Positions 40,042 through 49,910 of a stretch of DNA of 64,000 bases are shown piece after piece. Both the position numbers and the translations under genes were made by a program. Position 1 is the stretch's first letter. Each line of letters begins with the position of its first letter. Origin of the DNA: Vibrio ziniensis (GTDB lineage: Bacteria > Pseudomonadota > Gammaproteobacteria > Enterobacterales > Vibrionaceae); the NCBI RefSeq assembly GCF_011064285.1, contig NZ_CP049331.1, forward strand, positions 2,914,001 through 2,978,000, read 5' to 3'. The notes beneath the pieces are model-generated. The model worked only from the letters and a program-made list of their open reading frames with translations, was not told the DNA's origin and did no database searches.

Positions 40042-41535
40042 ATGAGCCAAACTGTTTCTTCACCGTTATATGCCGCGATAGATTTAGGCTCTAACAGCTT
40101 TCACATGCTGATAGTTCGCCATGTCGACGGTAGTGTTCAAACCATGGCTAAGATAAAGCGAAAAGTACGTCTTGCTGCCGGTTTAGATAACAATAACGCG
40201 TTAAGTCATGAAGCCATGCAACGCGGTTGGGATTGTTTAAGTTTGTTTGCTGAACGCTTACAAGACATCCCACAAGAGAACATTCGTATCGTAGGTACAG
40301 CGACACTGCGTACTGCGACGAATATCAATGTATTCCTAGTCAAAGCGAATGAAATTCTAGGACATACCATTGAAGTCATCTCTGGTGAAGAAGAGGCTGC
40401 CACTATCTATAAAGGCGTCGCACATACCTCCGGTGGGCTTGGGCGTCGCTTAGTGGTGGACATTGGCGGAGCCAGCACCGAAGTGATTATCGGTGAAGGC
40501 TTTGAAGCAAAAGCGTTAACCAGTTTAAAGATGGGGTGTGTAACTTGGCTTGAACGTCATTTTAAAGACCGTCAGCTCAACATCACCAACTTTGACAACG
40601 CGATAGATGCAGCGAAAAAAGGCTTAGCTCCCATTTTGCAACAATACACCCAGTTAGGTTGGGACGTGTGTGTGGGAGCAAGTGGTACAGTTCAGGCTCT
40701 ACAAGAGATCATGTTGGCGCAGGGGATGGATGAAGTCATCACTTTGGCTAAGTTAAATCGTCTCAAGAAGCAGGCTATGCAGTCTAATCATCTTGAAGAG
40801 CTTGAAATCGAAGGACTAACTCTCGAGAGAGCGTTAGTTTTTCCTAGCGGTTTATCGATTCTGATCGCTATTTTCGAATCGTTAAACATTGAATCTATGA
40901 CACTGGCCGGTGGCGCTCTGCGCGAAGGCTTGGTCTACGACATGATGAAAGACTTGCGCCAAGACGATATTCGCTTGCGCACTGTTCATAGTGTCCAAAC
41001 TCGTTATCAGATTGACCAATGTTATGCTCAGCAAGTTTCAGACCTTGCAAGCAAGCTACTTGCTCAGTGTGGTGGTCACGAGTGGATTGCTGAGCCGCAA
41101 GCGGAAATGTTATTGCTTACTGCGGCGCAACTGCACGAAATTGGCTTATCCATTGATTTCAAAAAAGGTGGTGAGCACAACGCTTACCTACTGCAAAATC
41201 TCGATTTACCGGGTTTTACTCGCGCACAAAAGCATTTGTTGGCAGAGCTAACCAGACGCTACCGCGAACAGTTAACCACGCTACCAGAACAACATGCACT
41301 GTCAGCAACCAGCGGTAAACGCGTTTTACGCCTTTTGCGTTTAGCCGTACTGCTGAGCCACCGTCGTTGTGTGGATTTAGAACCGAGTGCCGAGATCTCT
41401 GCTGATGGGGATGAACTGACACTGTCTATCGAGAAGCAATGGCTGCAAGACAATCCATTAACACGTGCAGAGCTTGAACTTGAAGCGAACCGTCAAACGG
41501 ATCTCGGTTGGCCTTTGTCAATTGAGATGGTGTAA
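40042..41535 (+). CDS. gppA: Guanosine-5'-triphosphate,3'-diphosphate pyrophosphatase
   Basis: A protein of 497 residues from the ATG at 40042 ([16 protein letters not shown]). The open frame extends upstream inside rhlB, but only this start fits the family. It belongs to the Ppx/GppA phosphatases, with phosphate-binding motifs [11 protein letters not shown] and [10 protein letters not shown] and the segment [11 protein letters not shown]. It converts pppGpp to ppGpp and may hydrolyse polyphosphate. Similarity to E. coli GppA (494 aa) and the rhlB neighbour support GppA over Ppx. Confidence 0.94.
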   Translation: MSQTVSSPLYAAIDLGSNSFHMLIVRHVDGSVQTMAKIKRKVRLAAGLDNNNALSHEAMQRGWDCLSLFAERLQDIPQENIRIVGTATLRTATNINVFLVKANEILGHTIEVISGEEEAATIYKGVAHTSGGLGRRLVVDIGGASTEVIIGEGFEAKALTSLKMGCVTWLERHFKDRQLNITNFDNAIDAAKKGLAPILQQYTQLGWDVCVGASGTVQALQEIMLAQGMDEVITLAKLNRLKKQAMQSNHLEELEIEGLTLERALVFPSGLSILIAIFESLNIESMTLAGGALREGLVYDMMKDLRQDDIRLRTVHSVQTRYQIDQCYAQQVSDLASKLLAQCGGHEWIAEPQAEMLLLTAAQLHEIGLSIDFKKGGEHNAYLLQNLDLPGFTRAQKHLLAELTRRYREQLTTLPEQHALSATSGKRVLRLLRLAVLLSHRRCVDLEPSAEISADGDELTLSIEKQWLQDNPLTRAELELEANRQTDLGWPLSIEMV

Positions 41536-41583
41536 ACCCCTGACTCCTCCTCAACTTAACTATCTTTTAGTTGCAAATCTTTG

Positions 41584-41812
41584 CTCCTCCCCTTTCGAAG
41601 GGGAGATACCCTCTTTCTCCTCCCCTTTCGAAGGGGAGGCTGGGTGGGGTTGCTTTCACTGCACTTAATTAAGATTGCCGTGATTAATCAGTTCGGTGCA
41701 CTTCAACCCCCTCTAACTCCCCCTCATCTGAGGGGGAGAACCAAAAGAAAAATGCTTTATCTATTTGTGACTAAGAGACAGCTCTAACTCCCCCTTGATA
41801 AGGGGGAGAACC
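41584..41812. repeat. Intergenic structured repeat, family R, copy 3 plus fragments
   Basis: The 315-bp gap between convergent gppA and dcuR is almost entirely repeat. A complete copy runs from the hairpin CTCCCCTTTCGAAGGGGAG (about 41620) to CATCTGAGGGGGAGAACC (41742). An extra left hairpin lies at 41584-41606, and an extra right end (CTCTAACTCCCCCTTGATAA and the following bases) at 41782-41812. The right fragment is preceded by TTTGTGACTAAGAGACAG, the complement of the prefix seen at other copies. Confidence 0.85.
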
Positions 41813-41850
41813 AATGACTCCTTCTCCTCTCCGTTTCAAGGAGAGAACCT

Positions 41851-42549
41851 TCACTCAATAAGCTTATACAAACGTCTCGGACGCCCACCAGTGGTGTAAT
41901 CCAACTCTAAACGTAACACACCTTCCAATTCCAGGAATTCCAGATACCGTCTTGCTGTAATACGGCTGAAATGCATTTTTTCACCGATAAATTCACAGGA
42001 AAAAGTATTCGGACGTTCACGCTGCAAATAAGCCTTTAGTGACGACAGTGTGACTTCATCTATGCCCTTTGGTGTCTGGCGTACATTGCTTAGCGACGAT
42101 TTATGTAACAGCAAGTCAATATCCATCTGATCGACTTCGTTATTGTTAAGCAGTGTTTGACGATACTGCTGGTAGTCTTGTAGAGATTGCACCACTCGTG
42201 ACATACGTACCGGCTTGACCAAATAATCACGAACTCCAAGCTGGATGGCTTTCTCAATAGTGCGGCTCTCACGTATACCTGAAAGCATAATAAAATGACT
42301 CTCTACGCCTTTATCTCGCCACTGTCTAACCTGCTCAATACCACTGCCATCCGGTAAAGTAATATCAACAAACACTAAATCAGGTCGAAACAGCTCAAAT
42401 TGCATTCTCGCTTCAAGACAGGTTTCACAAGCCGCAACCACATTAAATCCTTGTTGTTGATTAATGGTCGACTCCAGAGCATAACTCGCGCGCAAATCGT
42501 CTTCTAAAATCATCACTTGAATATCGTTGCTCTGAATTTCATGACTCAT
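41851..42549 (-). CDS. dcuR: Response regulator, CitB/DcuR type
   Basis: A protein of 232 residues from the ATG at 42549 (MSHEIQSNDIQVMILEDD), which overlaps the sensor gene's end by 11 bp. The open frame goes further but lies inside the sensor gene. The receiver domain has the phospho-acceptor Asp62 (LVFVDITLPDGSG) and Lys111 (YLVKPV). The C-terminal part (about 170-232) is a helix-turn-helix containing GEKMHFSRITARRYLEFLE. It probably activates the dcuB gene next door in response to C4-dicarboxylates; CitB or DpiA roles are less likely given the transporter. Confidence 0.85.
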   Translation of the reverse strand: MSHEIQSNDIQVMILEDDLRASYALESTINQQQGFNVVAACETCLEARMQFELFRPDLVFVDITLPDGSGIEQVRQWRDKGVESHFIMLSGIRESRTIEKAIQLGVRDYLVKPVRMSRVVQSLQDYQQYRQTLLNNNEVDQMDIDLLLHKSSLSNVRQTPKGIDEVTLSSLKAYLQRERPNTFSCEFIGEKMHFSRITARRYLEFLELEGVLRLELDYTTGGRPRRLYKLIE

Positions 42550-44146
42550 AGATACACTCTTTTTTGTCCAGATAAACGCTAAATGCCGTAGTATGGTTGC
42601 CACTTCTTTCCCAATCAATACTACCGTTTAAATACTCCACCAGTTGATTGACCAAATACAAACCAATGCCACAAGTTTCATCACCTTGTTTACTGCTTAC
42701 GCCAAAATCTAAAATTTTGTCTTCTAAATGAGGAGGAATACCACTACCGCTGTCTTCCACTTCAATAATGATGTGTGGCCCTCTATCGCTAATATATAAC
42801 GACACCAGCGGCGCTACCTGCTTACGGTTCTGCCAAGCAGCAAGCAGAGCATTATCAATCAAATTGGCGTTAATTGTGACCAGTTTTTCCGCAATATTGC
42901 GATCATAAATGGCTAAACTGCTGTCTTGATCAACGGTGAATTTCACCCCCATCTCTTCCGCCTTATTAAATTTGGCGAGTAGAATCCCAGCCACCGCACT
43001 ATCGGCAATGGTGCGGACAATGCGATTAACCACCAATTGGTAGCGATCCGTCTCTTGCTGAACAAATTCAATCGCTTGTTGGTAGTTCTCCATTTGCAAC
43101 ATACCAGAGAGGACATTAAGACGGTTAGAGTACTCATGGGTTTTGCTGCGTAGCAAACTAGAGTAACTTCTGAGATAAGCCAGTTCTTTTTCCATTTCAT
43201 TAGGCGTGAGATTAACAAAGAACGCCATCACGTAACCACTAAACACCTTACCGATATTGAGTGGATAAATATTGACATGATGATTGACATTACCAAGCGT
43301 AACCTCATGTTGTGAAAAGACTTTATCGCCATCTAACAACAAGTGATTCAAGGTTGAGGAATAGCGGCTCAAAGGGTGGCGAACATACTCATGACGCTCA
43401 AACTCTCGCATCGACAACACCTGACAGGCACTGTCATTAATCATGGTGATGTGCATATTTTTATCCACCACCACAATGCCATCACGAATCGAGTTAAACA
43501 CCAGTTCATATTCTCGAAACTTGTTGACGATGAATTCCGGTTCGTAATCAAAAAAGGTCTGTTTGAACTTATAACGATAGGCGCTAATACCGCAGAGTCC
43601 GAGCAGATAAACCGCGGCAATTAATAACCCAATTTGTAATCGTTCATGCAAGATGACCGATGACACTTTATCGGCCAGATAGCCGATACAAACGACACCA
43701 ATCACCTCGCCATTACGTTCAATAGCCGAAAAGTTACGTACTGCTAACCCCAATGAGCCAGTAGCAAAAGTGCTGTATTCACCACCGTCGCGAAGTGCGG
43801 GATAAATGTCATCGCCAATAAAGGTGTTGTTGAGACGTTCAGTATTAGGATGACTTAAACGCAGAGCTTGCTTATCCACCACCACAATATATGAGGCATC
43901 GGTACGCTGGCGGATGCTTTCAATATAAGCATTGAGGTTAGAAATCGTAGGGTTTTGATTGTGCTGTTCAACTGCGGTAATCACATGCGGATCATGGGCA
44001 ATAACTCGTGCCAATTCTAATCCACGCGCACGCAAGCCATCATGGTAAGACACTTGTAATAAATAGAAGATCACCAAAGTAACCACTACCACGGTGGCAG
44101 AAGAAGCTGTGATGGTACTTAAGGTAATATAATTTTTTAACTTCAT
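42539..44146 (-). CDS. dcuS: Sensor histidine kinase, DcuS/CitA type
   Basis: A protein of about 535 residues if started at the ATG at 44146 (MKLKNYITLSTITAS); a TTG at 44176 would add ten. It has transmembrane segment 1 (about 9-31), a periplasmic PAS-like sensor domain with RLSHPNTERLNNTFIGDD, transmembrane segment 2 (about 170-190), a cytoplasmic PAS (about 210-310), an H-box KTHEYSNRLNVLSGML with His337, the N-box NLIDNALLAAW and the G-box DSGSGIP. The linked DcuB-type transporter favours DcuS. The stop region overlaps the regulator gene. Confidence 0.87.
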   Translation of the reverse strand: MKLKNYITLSTITASSATVVVVTLVIFYLLQVSYHDGLRARGLELARVIAHDPHVITAVEQHNQNPTISNLNAYIESIRQRTDASYIVVVDKQALRLSHPNTERLNNTFIGDDIYPALRDGGEYSTFATGSLGLAVRNFSAIERNGEVIGVVCIGYLADKVSSVILHERLQIGLLIAAVYLLGLCGISAYRYKFKQTFFDYEPEFIVNKFREYELVFNSIRDGIVVVDKNMHITMINDSACQVLSMREFERHEYVRHPLSRYSSTLNHLLLDGDKVFSQHEVTLGNVNHHVNIYPLNIGKVFSGYVMAFFVNLTPNEMEKELAYLRSYSSLLRSKTHEYSNRLNVLSGMLQMENYQQAIEFVQQETDRYQLVVNRIVRTIADSAVAGILLAKFNKAEEMGVKFTVDQDSSLAIYDRNIAEKLVTINANLIDNALLAAWQNRKQVAPLVSLYISDRGPHIIIEVEDSGSGIPPHLEDKILDFGVSSKQGDETCGIGLYLVNQLVEYLNGSIDWERSGNHTTAFSVYLDKKECIYES

Positions 44147-44184
44147 CTGCTCACCAGGCTCGCGCATTTTCAGCAATGCTCAAA

Positions 44185-44306
44185 CTACTTGGAGTTGCAG
44201 GTAGGCGGCAAGTAAGTGAATCCCCATGAGCATAGATATACTATGCGATCGGGGTGAACGAACGTGGCCCCCATACCAAAACATAAAGTGCTGCAGCTTC
44301 AAGTAG
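44185..44306. repeat. Intergenic structured repeat, family S, copy 1
   Basis: 122 bp bounded by imperfect terminal inverted repeats CTACTTGGAGTTGCAG (44185-44200) and CTGCAGCTTCAAGTAG (44291-44306), which match at 14 of 16 positions. The centre can fold as CCCC-ATGA-GCATAG-ATATA-CTATGC-GATC-GGGG. It lies just upstream of dcuS. A diverged copy is at 61773-61879. Confidence 0.75.
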
Positions 44307-44432
44307 GAAGAGTATATTAGCTACCATGCTAAGCCTGTGATTGTAAACCACGTTCAAAACAGAAGTTGATCGCAGCCACAGCTAAGTGGTGAATAGATGA
44401 GAGTAATATCGAACAATCAGTGAAATGGCACC

Positions 44433-44569
44433 AGCCTCTTAGTCACAAGTCTTTACTCCTCCCCTTTTCAAGGGGAGGCTGGGTGGGGTTATTTCACGGA
44501 AGCTTCATCAGTTGTGACAAGTTCTGTGAAAGCACCCCCTCAAACACCCCCTTGATAAGGGGGAGAACC
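44433..44569. repeat. Intergenic structured repeat, family R, copy 4
   Basis: The prefix CCTCTTAGTCACAAGTCTTT leads into the hairpin CTCCCCTTTTCAAGGGGAG. The end is CCCCCTTGATAAGGGGGAG near 44565. The middle differs from copies 1-3 (it contains CACGGAAGCTTCATCAG), but its TTTCACGGAA and TTCTGTGAAA flanks again pair. It lies between dcuB and dcuS. Confidence 0.8.
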
Positions 44570-44588
44570 AAAAGAACAGTGATGAAGA

Positions 44589-45905
44589 TTAGTTAATCGC
44601 CATCGAGATGAAGTAACCGACCACTGTAGCGGTTGATACCCCAATAAATCCAGGCAGAATGAAACTGTGGTTAAGTACATACTTACCAATTCGAGTCGTA
44701 CCTGAGCGGTCAAAAGTAATCGCCGCTAAGTCACTTGGGTAGAATGGGAAGAAGAAGTATGCATAACACGCAGGCAACACACCAATCAGTACTTTAGGCG
44801 GAATACCCAGAGCAAAACCAAGTGGCAACATGATGGTTAACACCGCCGCCTGACTTTTCAAGAAAATTGATGTACCAAACATAGCAAGTGCAAACGCCCA
44901 TGGGTGTGCGCTGACTAAATCACGAATCGAATCCACAAGGAAGGTTTTGTGGTGAGTGATAATAGTGTCACTTAACCAAGCAATACCGAAAATAATGATC
45001 ACCGCAGTCATACCGGCGATAAACACGTTACCGTTAACAATTTTCTTCGGTTGAATCTTAGTCGATACCAGAATGATGGCACCCACAGACAACATCAGGA
45101 ACTGAATCGCCACTGACATTGAAACGCCTTTCGGTAGCAGATTTAAATCTTTACCAAACATAGCGACGAAAATAACAGTCAGGATACCAGCAAGGAAGAT
45201 ACCCAGACCTTTCTTCGCCGTGCTGCTGATTTTGTCATCGCCCATCGCTTCTTTATCTTGTAGCGCAGCAACGAACTCAGGATCTTTACAACGCTCAGCA
45301 AATTCAGGGTCTTTATCTAAATCTTTACCGCGTTTTAAACTCCAGGTACAAGCCACCAGCACACCGATAAGCGTTGCAGGAATTGTCACACTAAGAACAT
45401 CAACCAAGTTGATATCAACATGATTCGACGTTGCCGTTGCCATCATAACCGCCGCTGCTGCTGCAATAGGGCTTGCAGTAATACCCATTTGCGAAGCAAC
45501 GGATGCAATCGCCATTGGACGTTCAGGGCGAATACCTTTGCCATAAGCCACATCATAAATAACAGGTAGTAGCGGATAAACTGAATGTCCTGTACCAACC
45601 AAAACCGTCAAAGTGTAAGTACAAAGTGGGCCTAAAAATACGATTTGGTTTGGATGCTTACGCATTAATTTTTCAGCGTATTTAACCAGTAATTTTAAAC
45701 CACCCGTCGCTTCTAATGTTGCAGAAGCAGCAACAACCGCTAGGATAATTAGCATTACATCAACTGGTGGTTTACCCGGTGCGACACCGAACACAAAGGC
45801 CATAACGCTGACCCCGAAACCACCTAACAGACCAAATGCCACCCCTCCGTGCCGGATCCCAATAAATATTATCGTTAACAGCAGTGCTAAATGGACATAA
45901 AACAT
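44589..45905 (-). CDS. dcuB: Anaerobic C4-dicarboxylate antiporter, DcuB type
   Basis: A 438-residue inner-membrane protein with about ten or more hydrophobic segments. The family blocks PGKPPVDVMLIILAVVAASA, GTGHSVYPLLPVIYDVA, YPSDLAAITFDRSGTTRIG and NHSFILPGFIGVS are present. These are closer to DcuB than to DcuA. It exchanges fumarate, malate or aspartate for succinate during fumarate respiration. It is on the same strand as the dcuSR genes downstream, but two intergenic repeats separate them. Confidence 0.9.
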   Translation of the reverse strand: MFYVHLALLLTIIFIGIRHGGVAFGLLGGFGVSVMAFVFGVAPGKPPVDVMLIILAVVAASATLEATGGLKLLVKYAEKLMRKHPNQIVFLGPLCTYTLTVLVGTGHSVYPLLPVIYDVAYGKGIRPERPMAIASVASQMGITASPIAAAAAVMMATATSNHVDINLVDVLSVTIPATLIGVLVACTWSLKRGKDLDKDPEFAERCKDPEFVAALQDKEAMGDDKISSTAKKGLGIFLAGILTVIFVAMFGKDLNLLPKGVSMSVAIQFLMLSVGAIILVSTKIQPKKIVNGNVFIAGMTAVIIIFGIAWLSDTIITHHKTFLVDSIRDLVSAHPWAFALAMFGTSIFLKSQAAVLTIMLPLGFALGIPPKVLIGVLPACYAYFFFPFYPSDLAAITFDRSGTTRIGKYVLNHSFILPGFIGVSTATVVGYFISMAIN

Positions 45906-46021
45906 AGCTCATTCCCTCTAATTATGTGAATCGAAGTTGTTGTTACTAACGAAGATTCACTGTTGTAGTTTTAATTGATTTTAGAGTATCAAGTTAAAGC
46001 CACATGTTTTCTGAGGAGATG

Positions 46022-46057
46022 ACTAAAGTAACTAAAGGAGACTTTTGTAACTTTTGT
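46022..46057. promoter_or_regulatory. Candidate regulator-binding array upstream of dcuB
   Basis: ACTAAAGTAACTAAAGG (46022-46038) faces ACTTTTGTAACTTTTGT (46041-46057). Each arm is two direct copies of ACWAAAG, and the arms are inverted with 13 of 17 positions matching. A further CACTAAAGG follows at 46061. It lies 117-152 bp before the dcuB start, a fitting place for an activator such as DcuR; the identity of the protein is not shown. Confidence 0.45.
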
Positions 46058-46084
46058 TAACACTAAAGGGGTAGCTAGTATCCT

Positions 46085-46153
46085 ATCTCTTAGTCACAAG
46101 TCTTTGCTCCTCCCCTTTCGAAGGGGAGGCTGGGTGGGGTTGCTTTCACCGCA
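46085..46153. repeat. Intergenic structured repeat, family R, copy 5 (left half only)
   Basis: The prefix TCTTAGTCACAAGTCTTTG, the hairpin CTCCCCTTTCGAAGGGGAG and GCTGGGTGGGGTTGCTTTCA are present. The copy then stops about ten bases from the crbS stop codon, so the right half is missing. Confidence 0.8.
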
Positions 46154-46162
46154 ATGAATATA

Positions 46163-49100
46163 TCAGCCAATTCGATTAAGTAATGCCCGCAGTTTGAGTG
46201 GTTTCACGGGCTTAGCCATAAAACTAAAGCCGTTGGATTTAATCCCTTCCAAGATATCAGGGCTGCGATCGGCACTCACTATCACCCCTTCGAAACAATC
46301 GCCAAGACGCAAACGACACTGCTGCAAAACTTCTAAACCTGTGCGACCGTTATCGAGGCGGTAATCAGAGAAAATCACATCTGGAATCCACTGATTATCC
46401 AAAGCTTTCATACTCTGTTTGATATCCAGTGCCGTTTTCACTTCACATCCCCAACGTTCCAGCAAGGTCTGCATACCCACTAAGATGTCTTGCTCGTTAT
46501 CCACACACAACACACGTAAGTGAGCCAAGTCATGCACCGCTTCTAATGCTACTGCTTTTTGTGGTACCACCTGAGCGGCTTCAGCCTTGTCTAAGGTTAG
46601 CGAGAACACACTGCCTTGATCCGGCCAAGAACGCATCGAAATTTCATGTCCGAGCACAAACGCAATCCCTTTTGATATCGCAAGACCTAAGCCTAATCCT
46701 TGGTCTGAACGTACCTGACTACCGCGGTTGAACTCTTCAAAGATCTCTTGCTGCTTGTCTTCTTCAATGCCGATACCGTTGTCCCAAACATCGATACGCA
46801 CTTTATCTGCCACTCTTCTTACCCCGAGAACGACTTTTCCTTTCGGGTTGTAACGGAAAGCGTTAGTTAAAAAGTTCTGAATCACTCGGCGTAGCAACTT
46901 AGGATCAGAGTGAACATAGAGTGACGATGGTACAGTACTGAAGTTAATTCCCTGCTGACGTGCCAAAGCTTCAAATTCCGCTTTTAAATTGGCAAGCACA
47001 TCATTCACTTTAAAGCTCTGCAAATTCACTTCGAGTTTGCCAGACTCCAAACGGGAGATATCCAGTAAATCGCCAATCAAATCTTCTGCGGCACTAAGCG
47101 CACTTTCAATATGGCGTGACAAACGCTTAGATTCCTCTTCCTGCGCGACCTCTGAGAGTGACGATGCGAACAACCTAGCCGCATTAAGCGGTTGCATCAA
47201 ATCATGGCTTACAGCCGCTAAAAAGCGCGATTTGGATTGAGACTCTTGCTCGGAACGCTGCGTCGCAGACACCAATTTTTTATTCAGCGTTTCCAGTTCT
47301 CGCGTCCGTTCTAGTACCCGTTCTTCCAAGTTTTCGTTAGCTTCTTGCAGCGTACGTTCGGCATCGCGGAAAACCGTGATATCGGTAAAACTCATGACAA
47401 AACCACCGCCCGGCATAGGATTACCTTGCACTTCAATCACGCGACCGTCGGGGCGAATACGCGAAGAGGTGTGACGCGTTCCTTGTTCTAAGTGATACAC
47501 CCGACGACGCACATGCTCTTCTGGGTCACCCGGGCCACACAAACCTTGCTGGGCGTTATGACGAATCACATCCGCTATTGGTCTACCGACTTGTATCAGA
47601 CCCGGAGGGAAATCAAACAGCTCTAAATACCTTTGGTTCCAAGCTACTAGCCTGAGTTGTTTATCCACTACCGCAATACCCTGACCGATGTGTTCTATCG
47701 CTCCTTGAAGCAAGCCGCGGGTAAAGTCATAAAGCTCAGAGGCCTCATCAACAATCGTCGCCACCTCTTCCAACTGCATATTGCGACCTTGCAAGGCGGA
47801 AGTGAGCACTAACTTGGCCGAAGAAGCACCAAACACCCCCGCCAGTACACGTTCGGTATGACGAATCAAGGTCGCTGGCGCTTGTTGATTGGGCATTAAG
47901 GTTTCACGTTGCTGATCCCAATACTGACCAAAGGCCGCGCGCACTCTCTGACGCCCAACAAAACGCGAAGCAAGCATTTCAAGCTCCGCAACCGTGACGC
48001 GACTCTGATACAAACTGATGTTTTCGTTTTCCGGCAGTGGCGTGCCGACAAAAGAGGCCGACTGTAAGCGCTCACTTAGACTTGAGCGTGTCGCAGTGGA
48101 AACCGCCACATAACAGAGCGTGTTTAAAGAAACGCTGAGCAACATGCCCCAGTCCGAACTTTCTAACCCCATGTTGCCGAGAAACTGCGGCGGAGTGATG
48201 ACCCACAGCAGCACGTTACTCTCATGGTCGCCCGCCAACATATTGGTCGCACTCATCAGAGTAATCAGCCACAAGGTGAAACCCACCAGCAAACCAACGT
48301 AAACACCTTTACGATTACCCTCTCGCCAGTACATACCGCCAATCAATGCCGGCGCAAATTGGGTAATCGCCGAGAAAGACAAGAAACCAATCGCCGACAG
48401 TGACGGAATGGTATCGAGAACCAGATAAAAACCCCATGCGCCAAGCAACAGCAGCAAGATTAAAGTGCGGCGAATAATCACCAGCAGACCGGAAAAGTGA
48501 CGGTGATTGCGCTGCGACAAACGCATACGACGAAGTAGTAAAGGCATCACCAAATCGTTAGATGCCATGATGGCCAAGGCGATGGTGGATACAATCACCA
48601 TGCCTGACGCTGCGGAAGTACCGCCGAGAAATGCTAATAAAGCAATATCATTGGCACCTACAGCAACCGGCACACTAATCACAAACGTATCTGGCGAAGT
48701 GCCGCTTAATAAGCTCTGCCCTACCCAAGCGATAGGCAGAACAAAAATCCCCATCAAAATGAGGTAGGAAGGAAATAACCAACGCGCGGTGTGCAAGTCC
48801 TGTGCACGCTCATTTTCCACCACCATGGTATGAAACTGACGAGGCAGACAGATGATGGCTATCATAGTCAAAATGGTGTGAACAAATAGCGTCGGCCAGT
48901 TTGGTGCCTGATAGGTTTCTCGCGCCACATCCAACAGTGCGACATCTTGCCCTCGCAGTGCGAGGTAAAGAATGAACATACCAACCACAAGAAACGCAAC
49001 CAGCTTAACGATGGATTCAAAGGCAATAGCCATCATCATACCGCGGTGGTGTTCAGTATTATCAATATGGCGAGTACCAAACAGCATGGTGAACAACGCC

Positions 49101-49597
49101 AAAGCCAACACCACAAACCAGGAGACGCTCTCGTCTTGATAGCCCAGTTGAGTACTGAGATCCGGAGCCACAATATTAAGCCCCATAGTGATGCCACGTA
49201 GCTGCAACGCGATGTAAGGCAGGATCCCCGCTACCGCAATAAGAGTGACAGCAACCGCTAACCCTTGAGATTTTCCATAACGTGCGGCGATGAAGTCCGC
49301 GATAGAGGTAATGTGTTCCCGTTTAGCGATCAGGATAAGACGAGCCAGTATTCGCCAGCCAAGGGTAAACACAATAATAGGGGCAATATAAATCGGTAGA
49401 AATGACCACGGGTTCTGGCTAGCTTGACCCACTGTACCGTAGAACGTCCATGAGGTGCAGTAAACCGCAATCGATAGGCTGTATATCCAAGGCCGCCATT
49501 TCGCGAGCCAACGAGTTTGACGATCGCCATACCATGCGATGAGAAACAGCACGCCTAAATAAGCGAGTGAGACTGGAACCACCAACCAACCCTGCAT
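46163..49597 (-). CDS. crbS: Symporter-linked hybrid sensor histidine kinase, CrbS type
   Basis: A protein of 1144 residues. The first half (about 1-500) is a sodium/solute-symporter-like membrane domain with roughly 13 hydrophobic segments. It is followed by a linker, a PAS domain (IEHIGQGIAVVDKQLRLVAWN), a coiled coil, a HisKA domain with SRFLAAVSHDLMQPLNAARL, an ATPase domain (VWDNGIGI, GLGLGLAIS) and a C-terminal receiver (VLCVDNEQD, VIFSDYRLD). This architecture and the acs linkage match CrbS, which in Vibrio cholerae controls acs with the regulator CrbR. No crbR gene is in this window. Confidence 0.88.
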   Translation of the reverse strand: MQGWLVVPVSLAYLGVLFLIAWYGDRQTRWLAKWRPWIYSLSIAVYCTSWTFYGTVGQASQNPWSFLPIYIAPIIVFTLGWRILARLILIAKREHITSIADFIAARYGKSQGLAVAVTLIAVAGILPYIALQLRGITMGLNIVAPDLSTQLGYQDESVSWFVVLALALFTMLFGTRHIDNTEHHRGMMMAIAFESIVKLVAFLVVGMFILYLALRGQDVALLDVARETYQAPNWPTLFVHTILTMIAIICLPRQFHTMVVENERAQDLHTARWLFPSYLILMGIFVLPIAWVGQSLLSGTSPDTFVISVPVAVGANDIALLAFLGGTSAASGMVIVSTIALAIMASNDLVMPLLLRRMRLSQRNHRHFSGLLVIIRRTLILLLLLGAWGFYLVLDTIPSLSAIGFLSFSAITQFAPALIGGMYWREGNRKGVYVGLLVGFTLWLITLMSATNMLAGDHESNVLLWVITPPQFLGNMGLESSDWGMLLSVSLNTLCYVAVSTATRSSLSERLQSASFVGTPLPENENISLYQSRVTVAELEMLASRFVGRQRVRAAFGQYWDQQRETLMPNQQAPATLIRHTERVLAGVFGASSAKLVLTSALQGRNMQLEEVATIVDEASELYDFTRGLLQGAIEHIGQGIAVVDKQLRLVAWNQRYLELFDFPPGLIQVGRPIADVIRHNAQQGLCGPGDPEEHVRRRVYHLEQGTRHTSSRIRPDGRVIEVQGNPMPGGGFVMSFTDITVFRDAERTLQEANENLEERVLERTRELETLNKKLVSATQRSEQESQSKSRFLAAVSHDLMQPLNAARLFASSLSEVAQEEESKRLSRHIESALSAAEDLIGDLLDISRLESGKLEVNLQSFKVNDVLANLKAEFEALARQQGINFSTVPSSLYVHSDPKLLRRVIQNFLTNAFRYNPKGKVVLGVRRVADKVRIDVWDNGIGIEEDKQQEIFEEFNRGSQVRSDQGLGLGLAISKGIAFVLGHEISMRSWPDQGSVFSLTLDKAEAAQVVPQKAVALEAVHDLAHLRVLCVDNEQDILVGMQTLLERWGCEVKTALDIKQSMKALDNQWIPDVIFSDYRLDNGRTGLEVLQQCRLRLGDCFEGVIVSADRSPDILEGIKSNGFSFMAKPVKPLKLRALLNRIG

Positions 49598-49668
49598 TCG
49601 ACTTCCCTATTCCCTGTGAAAGTGAGTGATTCCCCCGCTATTTAGAATCTCTCTTCAATATGCTGTTG

Positions 49669-49807
49669 ATTCTCCCCCCTCAGATGAGGGGGAGTTAGAG
49701 GGGGCAGATCCCTACGGAGCTTGATGAACTTCCGTGAAAGAAACCCCACCCAACCTCCCCTTAAAAAGGGGAGGAGAAAGATGCTATCTCCCTTCGAAAG
49801 GGGAGGA
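49669..49807. repeat. Intergenic structured repeat, family R, copy 6
   Basis: Inverted relative to copy 3. It runs from CTCAGATGAGGGGGAGTTAG (49679 on) to AACCTCCCCTTAAAAAGGGG, with an extra half hairpin CTCCCTTCGAAAGGGGAGG at 49788-49806. The middle resembles copy 4 (ACGGAGCTTGATGAACTTCC, inverted). It lies between crbS and the MFS gene; nothing else is seen in that 313-bp gap. Confidence 0.8.
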
Positions 49808-49910
49808 ACAACATCACAAAAGTACTTGTCGATAAGACACTGTTCTTTAGATCGGGAGAACTGATAACCGCATGCTACGCACTTTCAAAAACAAGGTGAA
49901 TGAATGAGTG

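Noticed and set aside
41465-41787. Small frames over the repeat block between gppA and dcuR
   Set aside because: They are translations of family R repeats.
45975-45992. FNR-like site TTGAT-N8-ATCAA before dcuB
   Set aside because: The spacer is eight bases; FNR sites have four, so it does not fit.
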